DNA from: Halomonas sp. UBA3074
GTDB lineage: Bacteria; Pseudomonadota; Gammaproteobacteria; Pseudomonadales; Halomonadaceae
Direction: 5' to 3'
Assembly: GCF_002366715.1 (NCBI RefSeq)
Contig: NZ_DFBS01000021.1
Coordinates: forward strand, 1-64,000
Length of the DNA: 64,000 nucleotides
The first letter of the stretch is position 1; each line of letters opens with the position of its first letter. Shown here in pieces: positions 37,136 to 46,502 of this stretch. Made by a program: the position numbers and the translations under genes. The notes under the pieces were generated by a model. The model searched no databases, was not told where the DNA came from, and saw only the letters and a list, made by a program, of their open reading frames with translations.

Positions 37136-37747
37136 ATGAGCAACCTCTATTTATTGCATAAGCCGTTTCAAGTATTAAGCCAGTTCAGTGACCGCGAAGG
37201 CCGCCAGACGTTGGCTCAATACATTGATGTCAAAGATATTTATCCCGCTGGGCGGCTTGACTATGACTCTGAAGGCCTACTGCTGCTCAGCGACGACGGC
37301 GAGTTGATTCACCGCATTTCTCACCCGCGCCATAAACAGCCCAAAACCTACTGGACGCAGGTCGAAGGGCAAATCGATGAGGCGGCATTAAAGGCGCTAC
37401 GCCAGGGCATTACGTTGAAAGATGGCCCGACGCAGCCAGCCAAGGCGCGTCGCATGGAGCCCCCCGTCACCGCTTTGCGCCAATCCCCTATCGACCCCAA
37501 GCGCCACCCGTCGACGAGCTGGCTGGCGTTAACCATTAGCGAAGGACGTAATCGCCAGGTTCGCCGCATGACGGCGCACGTGGGTTTTCCCACGCTGCGC
37601 TTGATTCGCGCCTCCATTGGCCCCTGGTCACTGGAAGGATTAGCCCCGGGCGAGTGGCGTAAAGAGACCCTGCACGCCCCCCGGCCTGCCAACACACCGC
37701 CCTCGCGGCGCGGTCGCCCCACCACGAAACGCAGGAAGCCTTCATGA
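37136..37747 (+). CDS. rluE: 23S rRNA pseudouridine(2457) synthase
   Basis: RsuA/RluB/RluE-family pseudouridine synthase (203 aa) without an S4 domain, the compact form characteristic of RluE. The catalytic Asp is D42 in GRLDYDSEGLLLL. Further features are HPRHKQPKTYWTQVEG and the GRNRQVRRM segment. It forms an operon start with nudJ (ATGA-type overlap of 4 bases) and the order rluE-nudJ-mnmA-hflD-purB matches E. coli, which supports the name. The C-terminal 25 residues are basic and Pro/Arg-rich. Confidence 0.93.
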   Translation: MSNLYLLHKPFQVLSQFSDREGRQTLAQYIDVKDIYPAGRLDYDSEGLLLLSDDGELIHRISHPRHKQPKTYWTQVEGQIDEAALKALRQGITLKDGPTQPAKARRMEPPVTALRQSPIDPKRHPSTSWLALTISEGRNRQVRRMTAHVGFPTLRLIRASIGPWSLEGLAPGEWRKETLHAPRPANTPPSRRGRPTTKRRKPS

Positions 37748-38184
37748 CCCCTATTCACAGCACGGCGGCCTGCGTGATTCAGCAGGGAGAGCACTACCTG
37801 ATGGTGGAAGAGCAGCGCGGCGGGCCGCATAGCGTGTTCAATCAGCCCGCCGGCCATATCGAACCCGGCGAGGGGCCCATGACCGCGATTCTGCGTGAGG
37901 TGCAGGAAGAGACCGCCTGGCGCGTGTCGCTCACCCACTATCTGGGGCTTTATGTCTTTCATACCGATGATGGGCAGACCTTTCACAGCCACGCTTTTAT
38001 CGCCGAGCCCCTGCATCAGCTCGACCTTGCGTTAGACCCCGACATCGTCGCCACGCACTGGCTGACCCTCGAGCAGCTTCGTGAACTGGATCGACAGTCA
38101 CGCCTGCGTAGCCCACTGGTGATAAAACGTATCGAAGATGCGCTCAGCGGGCCCTACTACCCGCTTGAAGTGATTCGCGAGTGA
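37744..38184 (+). CDS. nudJ: Nudix hydrolase NudJ
   Basis: 146-residue Nudix protein. In E. coli NudJ hydrolyses HMP-PP and nucleoside di- and triphosphates. The Nudix box is complete: G37-x5-E43, then REVQEE with the following hydrophobic residues (to residue 59). The family-typical N-terminal VEEQRGG and NQPAGHIEPGE are kept. Its ATG overlaps the rluE stop by four bases, so the two are translationally coupled. mnmA follows after 67-73 bases with a promoter-like TATAAT in the gap. Confidence 0.93.
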   Translation: MTPIHSTAACVIQQGEHYLMVEEQRGGPHSVFNQPAGHIEPGEGPMTAILREVQEETAWRVSLTHYLGLYVFHTDDGQTFHSHAFIAEPLHQLDLALDPDIVATHWLTLEQLRELDRQSRLRSPLVIKRIEDALSGPYYPLEVIRE

Positions 38185-38257
38185 AGCACTCGAAGCCATT
38201 ACCCCCCATCGTGTATAATCCCTCCCCAACTGCACACTACATCTACTGAGGATGCTT

Positions 38258-39388
38258 ATGCCATCCACTACTGCGCCAAACGCTAACGGCAAAGTGATTG
38301 TCGGTATGTCCGGCGGCGTTGACTCGTCTGTTTCTGCCCTTCTCCTCATGCAGCAAGGCTATGAGGTCGAGGGTCTGTTCATGAAAAACTGGGATGAAGA
38401 CGACGGCACCGAATACTGTACGGCCAAAGAGGATCTCGCTGACGCCGAGGCGGTTTGCGAAAAGCTGGGCATTAAACTGCATACGGCGAATTTTGCCGCC
38501 GAGTATTGGGATAATGTTTTCGAGCACTTTTTAGCCGAGTACAAAGCGGGCCGTACGCCTAATCCAGACATTCTGTGTAACCGGGAAATCAAGTTTAAGG
38601 TGTTCCTGGAGTACGCTGAAATGTTGGGTGCCGACAAAATTGCCACCGGCCACTATGTTCGCCAGGGCGTACGTAATGGTCGCCCGCGTCTGCTTAAAGG
38701 CCTGGATGGCAATAAAGACCAAAGCTACTTTCTGCACGCCGTGCCGGAAGCCGCCATCGCACGCACTCTTTTTCCCGTAGGCGAGCTGGAGAAGCCCGCC
38801 GTGCGCGCCTTGGCAGAACAGCACGACTTGATCACCGCCAAGAAAAAAGACTCCACCGGTATCTGCTTTATCGGCGAACGGCGCTTTCGCGACTTCTTGC
38901 AGCAGTACCTGCCCGCCCAGCCCGGTAAAATCGAAACACCGGATGGCGATGTGATCGGCGAGCATATGGGGCTGATGTACTACACCCTAGGCCAGCGTCA
39001 GGGCCTTGGCATTGGCGGGCTTGCCAATTACTCGGAAGAGCCCTGGTACGTGGCGGCGAAAGATCTCGATCGCAACGTGCTGATCGCGGTACAGGGCAAG
39101 CATGACCAGCTCCTCTACTCGGACACCCTAGCCACCGAGGCGATGGACTGGGTAGCGGGCGAGCCGCCGGTTCAGCAGGGCCGCTTTACCGCCAAGACGC
39201 GTTACCGCCAAAGTGACTGCGGCTGTGAAATACGCACGCTGCCCGACGGCGGCGTAGAGGTCACCTTCGATGATCCACAGTGGGCGGTCACGCCTGGCCA
39301 GTCGCTAGTACTTTACGATGGCGACATTTGCCTGGGTGGCGGCGTAATACGCGCCACCTGGAAGAAAGCCGCGGAGGCTGCTGCATGA
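38258..39388 (+). CDS. mnmA: tRNA-specific 2-thiouridylase MnmA
   Basis: Adds sulfur to U34 of Lys, Glu and Gln tRNAs. 376 aa from the ATG at 38258; an ATG two codons earlier overlaps the GAGG ribosome binding site, so the later one is favoured. The PP-loop is GMSGGVDSS, with the catalytic Cys pair C107 (ILCNREIKF) and C203 (GICFIGERRF). EGLFMKNWDED is the MnmA lid segment. The gene overlaps hflD by 4 bases. A TATAAT at 38214-38219 may give it a private promoter. Confidence 0.96.
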   Translation: MPSTTAPNANGKVIVGMSGGVDSSVSALLLMQQGYEVEGLFMKNWDEDDGTEYCTAKEDLADAEAVCEKLGIKLHTANFAAEYWDNVFEHFLAEYKAGRTPNPDILCNREIKFKVFLEYAEMLGADKIATGHYVRQGVRNGRPRLLKGLDGNKDQSYFLHAVPEAAIARTLFPVGELEKPAVRALAEQHDLITAKKKDSTGICFIGERRFRDFLQQYLPAQPGKIETPDGDVIGEHMGLMYYTLGQRQGLGIGGLANYSEEPWYVAAKDLDRNVLIAVQGKHDQLLYSDTLATEAMDWVAGEPPVQQGRFTAKTRYRQSDCGCEIRTLPDGGVEVTFDDPQWAVTPGQSLVLYDGDICLGGGVIRATWKKAAEAAA

Positions 39389-40026
39389 ATCCTACCACCC
39401 CGATTCATCGCGCCCCCGATTCTCCGGCGGCCCGCCAAGCACTTGCCCTGGCGGGCGTGTTTCAAGCCGCCAGCCTGGTCGATGAGCTGGCCCGCACCGG
39501 CCAGGTCGATACCCGCGCCTGGGAAACGCTGATCGAGGCGACCGTGGATACCAACCCGGAAAGCTTCGAGGCGATTTATGGCGGGCACCCCAACAACCTG
39601 CGCCGCGGCCTGGACACCTTGGAAGCCCTGGTGGGTCGCAAGCAGGCGAACCCGGTAGTGCTGCGCTACGGCTTTTCGCTGCTGATGCTGATGAACAAGC
39701 TGCGTACCAACACCGACATGATGGACTCACTGGGCCAGAAGCTAACCCGTATTCAGGGGCAGGCCGAGCACTTCGGCACTACTCATGAAAACGTGGTGGC
39801 CAGCCTCGGGGAAGCGTACCAAGAGACGATCTCCACCTTTAAAACCCGCATTGTGGTGCAGGGTGATCCATCACTGCTGCAGAGTCGCATGATGCCCGAG
39901 CGTGTTCGCGCCTGCTTAATGGCCGGGATTCGCTTTGGCTTATTGTGGCACCAGCAAGGCGGACGCCGCTGGAAGCTGGTCTTCCAGCGCAAAGCGCTAC
40001 GCCGGGCACTGGATAGCCTCAACTAG
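39385..40026 (+). CDS. hflD: High frequency lysogenization protein HflD homolog
   Basis: 213-residue, mostly helical peripheral membrane protein. In E. coli it was found as a factor that restrains lambda CII; its cellular role is unclear. The ATG at 39385 overlaps the mnmA stop (ATGA), which fixes the start and shows translational coupling. Recognised parts: ALAGVFQAASLVDELARTG at the start and IRFGLLWHQQGGRRWKLVFQR near the end. Name given from this sequence pattern and its position between mnmA and purB. Confidence 0.92.
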   Translation: MNPTTPIHRAPDSPAARQALALAGVFQAASLVDELARTGQVDTRAWETLIEATVDTNPESFEAIYGGHPNNLRRGLDTLEALVGRKQANPVVLRYGFSLLMLMNKLRTNTDMMDSLGQKLTRIQGQAEHFGTTHENVVASLGEAYQETISTFKTRIVVQGDPSLLQSRMMPERVRACLMAGIRFGLLWHQQGGRRWKLVFQRKALRRALDSLN

Positions 40027-40121
40027 CCGATAACTGAATCGGCTACTTGGCGCTCGACTGACCTCTTCGCAATTAACGTGCTCTTGACTCATTTTCTTTC
40101 GAACTTCTTGGAAACGATGCC

Positions 40122-41507
40122 ATGCAACTCTCCGCTTTGACCGCCCTTTCCCCCGTTGACGGCCGCTACGCCTCTAAAGCTGCTGCCCTGCGCGAACACT
40201 TCAGCGAATTCGGCCTGATTCGCGCCCGTGTGATTGTGGAAGTTCGCTGGCTGCAGCGCTTGGCCGAGCACACGAAAATCGTCGAAGTACCGCCTCTCTC
40301 TGCTGAAGCGACGGCGTTTCTTGAGCAGTTGATTCGTGAGTTTTCGATTGCCGATGCCGAGCGGATCAAAGAGATCGAGCGCACTACCAATCACGATGTC
40401 AAAGCGGTCGAGTATTTCTTAAAAGAGAAGATTGCGGGTCAAGCCGAACTGCATGCTGTCACTGAGTTCATTCACTTTGCCTGCACCAGCGAAGATATCA
40501 ACAACCTCTCCTACGGCGTGATGCTCAGCGACGGCCTTAACGCCATGCTGCCCACCATGCACGAAGTGGCTGATGAAATTGCCAAGCTGGCGATTGCCCA
40601 TGCCGCCCAGCCGATGCTCTCGCGCACCCATGGTCAAACGGCAACCCCGACGACCTTAGGCAAGGAAATGGCCAACGTCGCTTACCGTCTTAAGCGCCAG
40701 CTCAAGCAAATTGAAGCGGTGGAAGTGCTCGGCAAAATCAATGGCGCCGTGGGCAACTACAATGCCCACCTGACGACTTACCCAGAGATCGACTGGGAAG
40801 CCAATGCGCGCACCTTCGTGGAAGGTTTGGGGCTAACGTTCAACCCCTACACCACTCAGATTGAGCCCCACGACTATATCGCCGAACTGTTCGATGCCAT
40901 TTGCCGCTTCAATACGATTCTGATCGACTTCGATCGCGACGTATGGGGTTACATCTCGCTGGGCTACTTTAAACAGCGCACGGTCGAGGGCGAGATTGGC
41001 TCCTCCACGATGCCGCATAAAGTTAACCCAATCGATTTTGAGAACTCCGAGGGCAACCTGGGCTTGGCCAATGCTGTGCTTAGCCACCTGGCGCAAAAGC
41101 TGCCGATTTCCCGCTGGCAGCGTGACCTCACCGACTCCACCGTGCTGCGTAATCTGGGTGTCGGTTTGGCATACGGCCTGATTGCCTACCACGCCAGCCT
41201 GAAAGGTATCAGCAAGCTCGAAGCCAACCCTGAGCGTTTAGACGCTGACCTGGATAACAGCTGGGAAGTGCTCGCTGAACCGATTCAAACGGTAATGCGT
41301 CGCTACGGTATCGAGAAGCCCTATGAAAAACTCAAGCAGTTGACCCGCGGCAAGCGGATTGACCAGGCGGGCTTTGCAGCGTTTATCGATACCCTTGAAC
41401 TGCCCAGCGATGTTAAAACGGAACTGAAAGCACTCTCGCCCGCCAACTATATTGGTAACGCCCAGGCGCAAGCGGAAGCACTCACACGACAGCTAAACGC
41501 TCTATAA
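40122..41507 (+). CDS. purB: Adenylosuccinate lyase
   Basis: Fumarase-superfamily lyase of 461 aa acting twice in purine synthesis (SAICAR to AICAR, adenylosuccinate to AMP). The signature GSSTMPHKVNPIDFEN lies near residues 290-305, with the catalytic Ser loop. Also visible are RTHGQTATPTT and EFIHFACTSEDINN. The length matches the long E. coli-type PurB. It lies 95 bases after hflD, probably the last gene of the rluE-purB cluster. Confidence 0.97.
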   Translation: MQLSALTALSPVDGRYASKAAALREHFSEFGLIRARVIVEVRWLQRLAEHTKIVEVPPLSAEATAFLEQLIREFSIADAERIKEIERTTNHDVKAVEYFLKEKIAGQAELHAVTEFIHFACTSEDINNLSYGVMLSDGLNAMLPTMHEVADEIAKLAIAHAAQPMLSRTHGQTATPTTLGKEMANVAYRLKRQLKQIEAVEVLGKINGAVGNYNAHLTTYPEIDWEANARTFVEGLGLTFNPYTTQIEPHDYIAELFDAICRFNTILIDFDRDVWGYISLGYFKQRTVEGEIGSSTMPHKVNPIDFENSEGNLGLANAVLSHLAQKLPISRWQRDLTDSTVLRNLGVGLAYGLIAYHASLKGISKLEANPERLDADLDNSWEVLAEPIQTVMRRYGIEKPYEKLKQLTRGKRIDQAGFAAFIDTLELPSDVKTELKALSPANYIGNAQAQAEALTRQLNAL

Positions 41508-41542
41508 TTTCAATTGCTGTGACCACGACACCAGGATACGCC

Positions 41543-42733
41543 ATGAACCATCACGATAAGCCGCTAACCCTGCTGGGCGATCTTACCGCCGCAGACTTTC
41601 TGGCCAATTATTGGCAGCAAAAGCCGCTACTGATTCGTGGCGCGATGCCAGATTTCATTAGCCCCATCGAGGCGGATGAACTGGCGGGCCTCGCCTGCGA
41701 GCCTGGTGTAGAGGCGCGTTTGGTAGAGGAAGAAGGCTCCGATGGACCCTGGCAGGTCTCTCATGGACCTTTCGATGAAGCCACTTTCGAGCGGTTGCCG
41801 GAAACCAACTGGAGCCTTCTCGTTCAGGCGGTCGACCATTATGTGCCGGCCGTCGCTGCGCTTATGGACGAGTTCGACTTCCTGCCACGCTGGCGGTTAG
41901 ACGACGTCATGATCAGTTACGCCCCTCCTGGCGGCAACGTAGGCGCGCACATTGATCAATACGATGTCTTTCTGCTTCAGGCAAGCGGCCATCGTCGCTG
42001 GCAATTGGGCGGCAAGCTCACGGAAGATGCGCCCATCATTGCCGGTATCGATCTGCGTATTCTGAAAGAATTCACCGTAGAGCCGGATTCCGACTGGGTG
42101 CTAGAGCCCGGCGACATGCTGTATCTTCCCCCCGGCTGGGCGCATCACGGCGTGAGCCAAAGCGATGACTGCATGACCATCTCAATTGGTTTCCGCGCCC
42201 CTTCTGCCGATGAGGCGATCACCTCCTATGCGGATTATTTGGGCGAGCAACTGCCTGCCTCACAGCGTTATAGCGATGCAGGCATGGCGCCTGCCGAGCA
42301 GGCCGGTGAACTGGATGATGCCGCCGTTGAGCGCATGCGCCAGTTGATCATGTCGACGCTGGATAACCCGACACAAGTTGCCCAGTGGTTTGGCCGGGTG
42401 ATGACCCAGCCAAAATATGTCGATCAAGTAGTACCGCTTGAAACACCGCTAACCGAAGCCGCGCTTGTTGCTCAACTACAAGAAGGCGAGCCGCTTTACC
42501 ATATGCCCGGCTCGCGCTTTGCGTGGCGCCGGGATGCGGGCACCACCACACTGTTTGTGGATGGCGATGGGCATGCTTGTTCAACCGAATTAGCCAAACG
42601 CCTGGCCGACACCACCCCTCTCTACGCTGAAGACCTGGAGATTGACGGTGCCGCAGCGCTTATTACCCAGCTGGTTAACACCGGCAGCTTGGGCTTTATG
42701 GGCGATGAGGGTGAGGACGACGAGGCGTATTAA
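41543..42733 (+). CDS. roxA: JmjC-type cupin, ribosomal protein arginine hydroxylase (RoxA/YcfD-like)
   Basis: Fe(II)/2-oxoglutarate oxygenase (396 aa). E. coli RoxA hydroxylates an arginine of ribosomal protein L16. The metal triad is visible: H136-x-D138 in GAHIDQYD, and H201 in PPGWAHHG. The N-terminal KPLLIRGA and the LPRWRLDDVMISYAPPGG strand fit the YcfD family. The C-terminal ~150 residues are the winged-helix/dimerisation part. The ATG at 41543 has AGGA upstream and fits the family start better than an upstream frame. Its stop overlaps the next ATG by one base. Confidence 0.9.
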   Translation: MNHHDKPLTLLGDLTAADFLANYWQQKPLLIRGAMPDFISPIEADELAGLACEPGVEARLVEEEGSDGPWQVSHGPFDEATFERLPETNWSLLVQAVDHYVPAVAALMDEFDFLPRWRLDDVMISYAPPGGNVGAHIDQYDVFLLQASGHRRWQLGGKLTEDAPIIAGIDLRILKEFTVEPDSDWVLEPGDMLYLPPGWAHHGVSQSDDCMTISIGFRAPSADEAITSYADYLGEQLPASQRYSDAGMAPAEQAGELDDAAVERMRQLIMSTLDNPTQVAQWFGRVMTQPKYVDQVVPLETPLTEAALVAQLQEGEPLYHMPGSRFAWRRDAGTTTLFVDGDGHACSTELAKRLADTTPLYAEDLEIDGAAALITQLVNTGSLGFMGDEGEDDEAY

Positions 42734-43158
42734 TGGCGATTACTCAGATTAGTAATGGCGATTGGGAAACACTTGGCCCAGCGGCTAGCGAGATTCGTCG
42801 CAAGGTGTTTATCAATGAGCAGAACGTGCCACAGGAAGAAGAGTGGGACGGACTGGATACTGAGTGCCTGCACTTTCTCGCCATGCTTGATGGGCAGCCA
42901 GTGGGCACCGCACGCCTGCTGCCCGATGCCCACATTGGCCGTGTCGCGGTGCTGGCTAACGCCCGTGGCACCGGTATTGGCGTACTGCTAATGCAGGCAG
43001 CGATCGAGGCGGCACGCCAGGCGGGGCACCCCCAAGTGGTTCTTAGTGCCCAGGTACACGCATTGGCATTTTATGAACGATTAGGCTTTATCGCCCACGG
43101 CGATGAGTTTATGGACGCGGGCATTCCTCATCGAGAAATGACGCTCTCGCTCGACTAA
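42733..43158 (+). CDS. GNAT-family N-acetyltransferase (YjcF-like)
   Basis: 141-residue single GNAT domain. It starts with RRKVFINEQNVPQEEEWDG, as in the YjcF/ElaA-like subfamily. Motif A for acetyl-CoA is RVAVLANARGTGIGVLLM (residues ~69-86), and motif B is HALAFYERLGF. The substrate is not predictable. It shares one base with the preceding hydroxylase stop, so both are translated from one message, and a clear terminator follows at 43180. Confidence 0.88.
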   Translation: MAITQISNGDWETLGPAASEIRRKVFINEQNVPQEEEWDGLDTECLHFLAMLDGQPVGTARLLPDAHIGRVAVLANARGTGIGVLLMQAAIEAARQAGHPQVVLSAQVHALAFYERLGFIAHGDEFMDAGIPHREMTLSLD

Positions 43159-43179
43159 CAAGCCAACCTGAAGATCTCT

Positions 43180-43204
43180 AGCACTGTCTCGGCAGTGCTT
43201 TTTT
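43180..43204 (+). terminator. Terminator after the roxA-GNAT pair
   Basis: Stem AGCACTG (43180-43186), six-base loop TCTCGG, stem CAGTGCT (43193-43199), then five T. It lies 22 bases past the acetyltransferase stop and isolates aceA. Confidence 0.88.
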
Positions 43205-43556
43205 ATGCGCTTTTGCCCCATCTTGACGAAAAACGACTACACAAACCCTCCCTTCCTCTACCCCGTTGTCGTCGGGCTACAACCCCCTGTGCCCCGAAGT
43301 GTCAATTGTTGAGTGAGCCATCCTGGTGGATAGTTATTGCATTGCAGCGTTAAGGCGATTTGGTCCATTCACCACACCCACGACGCTGTAGCAGAGGTCT
43401 TTAGCCCTGCTGCCTTTCAACGCTAAAACGCTAGGTTGAGAGCCGATTGGGCTAAAGACATAGCCACCCAATGAAATGACGCCAAACACAGCTTCGCCGA
43501 GACAACTGAAGCAACAGCTGGTTTGGGTAACACTCAAGACCAAAGAGGGTAAGCTC
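43205..43556 (+). other. Long aceA leader/intergenic region
   Basis: 352 bases between a terminator and aceA with no supported gene. The open frame from 43476 is only an in-frame extension of aceA with no homology and no ribosome binding site. A promoter for aceA must be here, but no clear -35/-10 pair was found; TTGAGT near 43311 is a weak candidate. Confidence 0.45.
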
Positions 43557-45155
43557 ATGACAGGACTGCTCGACGATATCAAAGCCATGGCCCAGCTACG
43601 CGAAGCACAAGGCGGTAAGTGGGAAGCCATTAAACCGGAATACGCCGCTCGCATGCGTGCCCAGAACCGCTTCCATACCGGCCTGGACATTGCGCGCTAC
43701 ACCGCCAAAATCATGCGCGAAGACATGGCGGCTTACGATGCCGATACCGCACAGTACACCCAGTCACTCGGCTGCTGGCATGGCTTTATTGGCCAACAGA
43801 AGCTTATCTCGATCAAAAAGCATTTCGGCACCACCAAGCGGAGCTACCTCTACCTTTCTGGCTGGATGGTGGCCGCGCTGCGCTCCGAGTTCGGTCCACT
43901 GCCCGACCAGTCGATGCACGAAAAGACCTCCGTCGCGGACCTCATCGAAGAGCTCTACACCTTCTTGAAACAAGCCGATGCGTGGGAGCTTAACCATCTG
44001 TTCCGCGCCCTCGATGAAGCCAAAGAGGCGGGCGACAAATCAAAAGAGCAGGAACTGGTCGCTAAAATCGATAACTATGAGACGCATATCGTCCCGATCA
44101 TCGCCGATATCGACGCAGGCTTTGGTAACGCTGAGGCCACCTACCTGCTCGCCAAGAAGTTTATCCAGGCGGGCGCCTGCTGCATCCAGCTGGAAAACCA
44201 AGTTTCCGATGAGAAACAGTGCGGCCACCAGGACGGTAAGGTCACCGTGCCCCATGAAGACTTCCTGGCAAAAATTAACGCCGTACGTTACGCCTTCCTG
44301 GAACTCGGCATCGAAGAGGGCGTCATCGTGGCGCGTACCGACTCACTCGGTGCTGGCTTGACGCAAAAAATTGCCGTCACCAATGAGCCAGGCGATCTCG
44401 GCGATCAGTACAACAGTTTCCTGGATGGCGATGTGATCGAAAACGCCGCCGACATCAATAATGGCGACGTGGTCATCAAGCAAAACGGTAAGCTGGTGAA
44501 ACCCAAGCGTCTCGCGTCGGGCCTTTACCAGTTCAAGGCAGGTACCGGCGAAGATCGCGTTATTCTTGACTGCATCACTAGCCTGCAAAACGGCGCCGAT
44601 CTGCTATGGATCGAAACCGAAAAGCCCCACGTGGGCCAGATCGCCAGCATGGTTAACCGGATTCGCGATGTCGTGCCGGATGCCAAACTGGTGTACAACA
44701 ACTCACCTTCGTTCAACTGGACGCTGAACTTCCGCCAGCAGGTGTTCGATGCGTGGCAGGAAGAGGGTAAGGACGTATCCGCTTACCAGCGTGACAAGTT
44801 GATGAGCGCCGAATACGACAACACCGAGCTTGGCCAGTTGGCCGACGAGTGGACGCGCAACTTCCAGCGCGACTCCTCGCGCGATGCGGGCATTTTCCAC
44901 CACTTGATCACGCTGCCGACCTACCACACCGCCGCCCTTTCTACCGACAACTTGGCAAAAGGCTACTTTGGCGATGAAGGCATGTTGGCCTACGTGAAAG
45001 AAGTACAGCGGCAGGAAATTCGTCAGGGTATCGCTACGGTTCGTCACCAGGATATGGCGGGATCCAATATCGGCGACGATCATAAAGAGTTCTTCCATGG
45101 CGATGCGGCCCTTAAAGCCGGTGGTAAAGATAACACCATGAATCAATTTGGTTAG
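43557..45155 (+). CDS. aceA: Isocitrate lyase
   Basis: First enzyme of the glyoxylate bypass, cleaving isocitrate to succinate and glyoxylate. 532 aa from the ATG at 43557 behind GAGGGTAAG, the larger form known from Pseudomonas; E. coli AceA is about 100 residues shorter. The catalytic loop reads K220-Q-C222-G-H224 (the usual first position pair KKCGH has Gln second). PIIADIDAGFGNAEATYLLAKK and IQLENQVSDEKQCGH lie just before. It is monocistronic with its own terminator. icd lies 6.6 kb upstream and is transcribed the other way. Confidence 0.95.
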   Translation: MTGLLDDIKAMAQLREAQGGKWEAIKPEYAARMRAQNRFHTGLDIARYTAKIMREDMAAYDADTAQYTQSLGCWHGFIGQQKLISIKKHFGTTKRSYLYLSGWMVAALRSEFGPLPDQSMHEKTSVADLIEELYTFLKQADAWELNHLFRALDEAKEAGDKSKEQELVAKIDNYETHIVPIIADIDAGFGNAEATYLLAKKFIQAGACCIQLENQVSDEKQCGHQDGKVTVPHEDFLAKINAVRYAFLELGIEEGVIVARTDSLGAGLTQKIAVTNEPGDLGDQYNSFLDGDVIENAADINNGDVVIKQNGKLVKPKRLASGLYQFKAGTGEDRVILDCITSLQNGADLLWIETEKPHVGQIASMVNRIRDVVPDAKLVYNNSPSFNWTLNFRQQVFDAWQEEGKDVSAYQRDKLMSAEYDNTELGQLADEWTRNFQRDSSRDAGIFHHLITLPTYHTAALSTDNLAKGYFGDEGMLAYVKEVQRQEIRQGIATVRHQDMAGSNIGDDHKEFFHGDAALKAGGKDNTMNQFG

Positions 45156-45185
45156 TAAGCACTAGCGTTACCGTCTGATCCCTGC

Positions 45186-45216
45186 ACAGGAGGCCTCGCG
45201 GCCTCCTGTTTTGTTT
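45186..45216 (+). terminator. Terminator after aceA
   Basis: A perfect 10-base-pair stem ACAGGAGGCC (45186-45195) with GGCCTCCTGT (45200-45209), loop TCGC, then TTTGTTT. It lies 30 bases past the stop. Confidence 0.9.
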
Positions 45217-45474
45217 CGCCAGGGTATTTGCACACTGTTTTCTCAATACGCTGTTACACTCTGCGCTATGATCGTGGTTACGATGTTTCGTGACTACTTT
45301 GTTGTCAGCATTGACCTTTTCCATCGATTGCTGGTCAAAACGGGTTACATCAGCTATCTTTAGCGAACACCGTTCTATAACTACCATCGTGCTTCACTTT
45401 GCCGCTTGAAGGCGGCGGTGCGTACGATCGTTAATTCAGTAGACACTTTTTCAATAGGCACTCTGGAGGTTTTA

Positions 45475-45945
45475 ATGAAACGTCTTCTTCTACCGGCTGT
45501 CGCTTTAAGTATTCTCACGCTGGCTGGGTGTGCTAACACCTCGGGATACTCGGGTGATGTCTATCGCGGCAACCAAGCAAAAACCGGCCAAAGCGTTGCT
45601 TACGGCACTATCGTGGCAATTCGTCCGGTACAGATTCAAGCCGATAGCCGCGCTGGAGGCCTGCTAGGTAGCGGCGGTGGCGCTATCATCGGTGGCCTTC
45701 TGGGCAGCCAAGTGGGTGGTGGCTCAGGTCGTCAATTGGCAACTGTCGCTGGTGCGTTAGGCGGTGCCGTCGCCGGTACGGCCGCAGAAGACGCCACTAA
45801 CCGCGTCGATGCTCTGGAAATGGAAATTCGCCGCGATGACGGTACTGACGTGGTCGTGGTTCAACGTGCAGACCGCCAGTTCCAAGCTGGCCAGCGTGTG
45901 CGCTTGATCGGTAACGGTGCCAACATGAGTGTTGCTCCTTACTAA
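45475..45945 (+). CDS. Glycine-zipper outer-membrane lipoprotein (SlyB/Pcp-like)
   Basis: 156-residue lipoprotein. The signal peptide ends at a lipobox LAGC (C18 becomes the lipidated residue). A Gly-rich 2TM glycine zipper follows (residues ~61-104: GGLLGSGGGAIIGGLLGSQVG then GRQLATVAGALGGAVAG), with a beta-rich C-terminus. This matches the SlyB/Pcp family, linked to outer-membrane integrity and, in E. coli and Salmonella, to PhoPQ. The ATG at 45475 has GGAGGT upstream. Monocistronic with a clear terminator at 45977. Confidence 0.9.
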   Translation: MKRLLLPAVALSILTLAGCANTSGYSGDVYRGNQAKTGQSVAYGTIVAIRPVQIQADSRAGGLLGSGGGAIIGGLLGSQVGGGSGRQLATVAGALGGAVAGTAAEDATNRVDALEMEIRRDDGTDVVVVQRADRQFQAGQRVRLIGNGANMSVAPY

Positions 45946-45976
45946 GCAACCGCGTTAGCCACACGTAACGCAAAAA

Positions 45977-46013
45977 AGCCCGGCCATCACATTCGATGAC
46001 CGGGCTTTTTTTT
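45977..46013 (+). terminator. Terminator after the SlyB-like gene
   Basis: Stem AGCCCGG (45977-45983) with CCGGGCT (46000-46006), with additional CATC/GATG pairing inside, followed by eight T. The complementary A-run allows it to act on the minus strand too, where the small membrane protein gene ends at 46045. Confidence 0.88.
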
Positions 46014-46044
46014 ATGGGCTGTACTTCTGATTTTTGCGTGCTAC

Positions 46045-46338
46045 TTAGTGGTGGGTCTTGTTACTTGCCCAACTCGCCAGCGCCATAATGGCCCAGCCGA
46101 TAAGGCCCAAGAGCAGTACCACCAACAACATCTCGACGGGTTGAACCAGCGTCGTTGCACCCAGCACTGCCAACGTCAGCACCCATAAGTAGCGATTACT
46201 ACCATGGCTTTTCAAAAAACTTGGCAATACTTTATCTAACCCATGACTAACGCCCTTATTCCAACGGTCGTTGACAAAATAAGCAATCAGGCAAAAGGCA
46301 ACAAGCCAAATAATCAAGATCGTCATTGCATGCTCCAA
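46045..46338 (-). CDS. Small membrane protein of unknown function
   Basis: 97 residues with an N-terminal membrane segment (~5-22), a polar loop, and two further hydrophobic stretches (~50-65 and 67-90), ending NKTHH. I do not recognise the family. An internal ATG at 46326 would shorten it by four residues. It is convergent with the SlyB-like gene and divergent from slyD. Nothing in it links it to nickel apart from the terminal His pair. Confidence 0.6.
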   Translation of the reverse strand: MEHAMTILIIWLVAFCLIAYFVNDRWNKGVSHGLDKVLPSFLKSHGSNRYLWVLTLAVLGATTLVQPVEMLLVVLLLGLIGWAIMALASWASNKTHH

Positions 46339-46502
46339 AAGTGATAGCGCAAAGGAAAAAGTGATGGTCGTAGGGTATCCCTGGTCACCCCGGGGCGCAA
46401 TACCACCGAAAGTGGTGGGCAGGAAAAAGCGCCGCTACCCCCTGACAAGTCAGCCTACACGCGTTACCATGTTGGGACATGCACTCACCGAAAGGTTATT
46501 CC

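Noticed and set aside
43476..43556. Longer aceA N-terminus from 43476
   Set aside because: The extension has no homology, while the ATG at 43557 has GAGGGTAAG upstream and begins the known family start.
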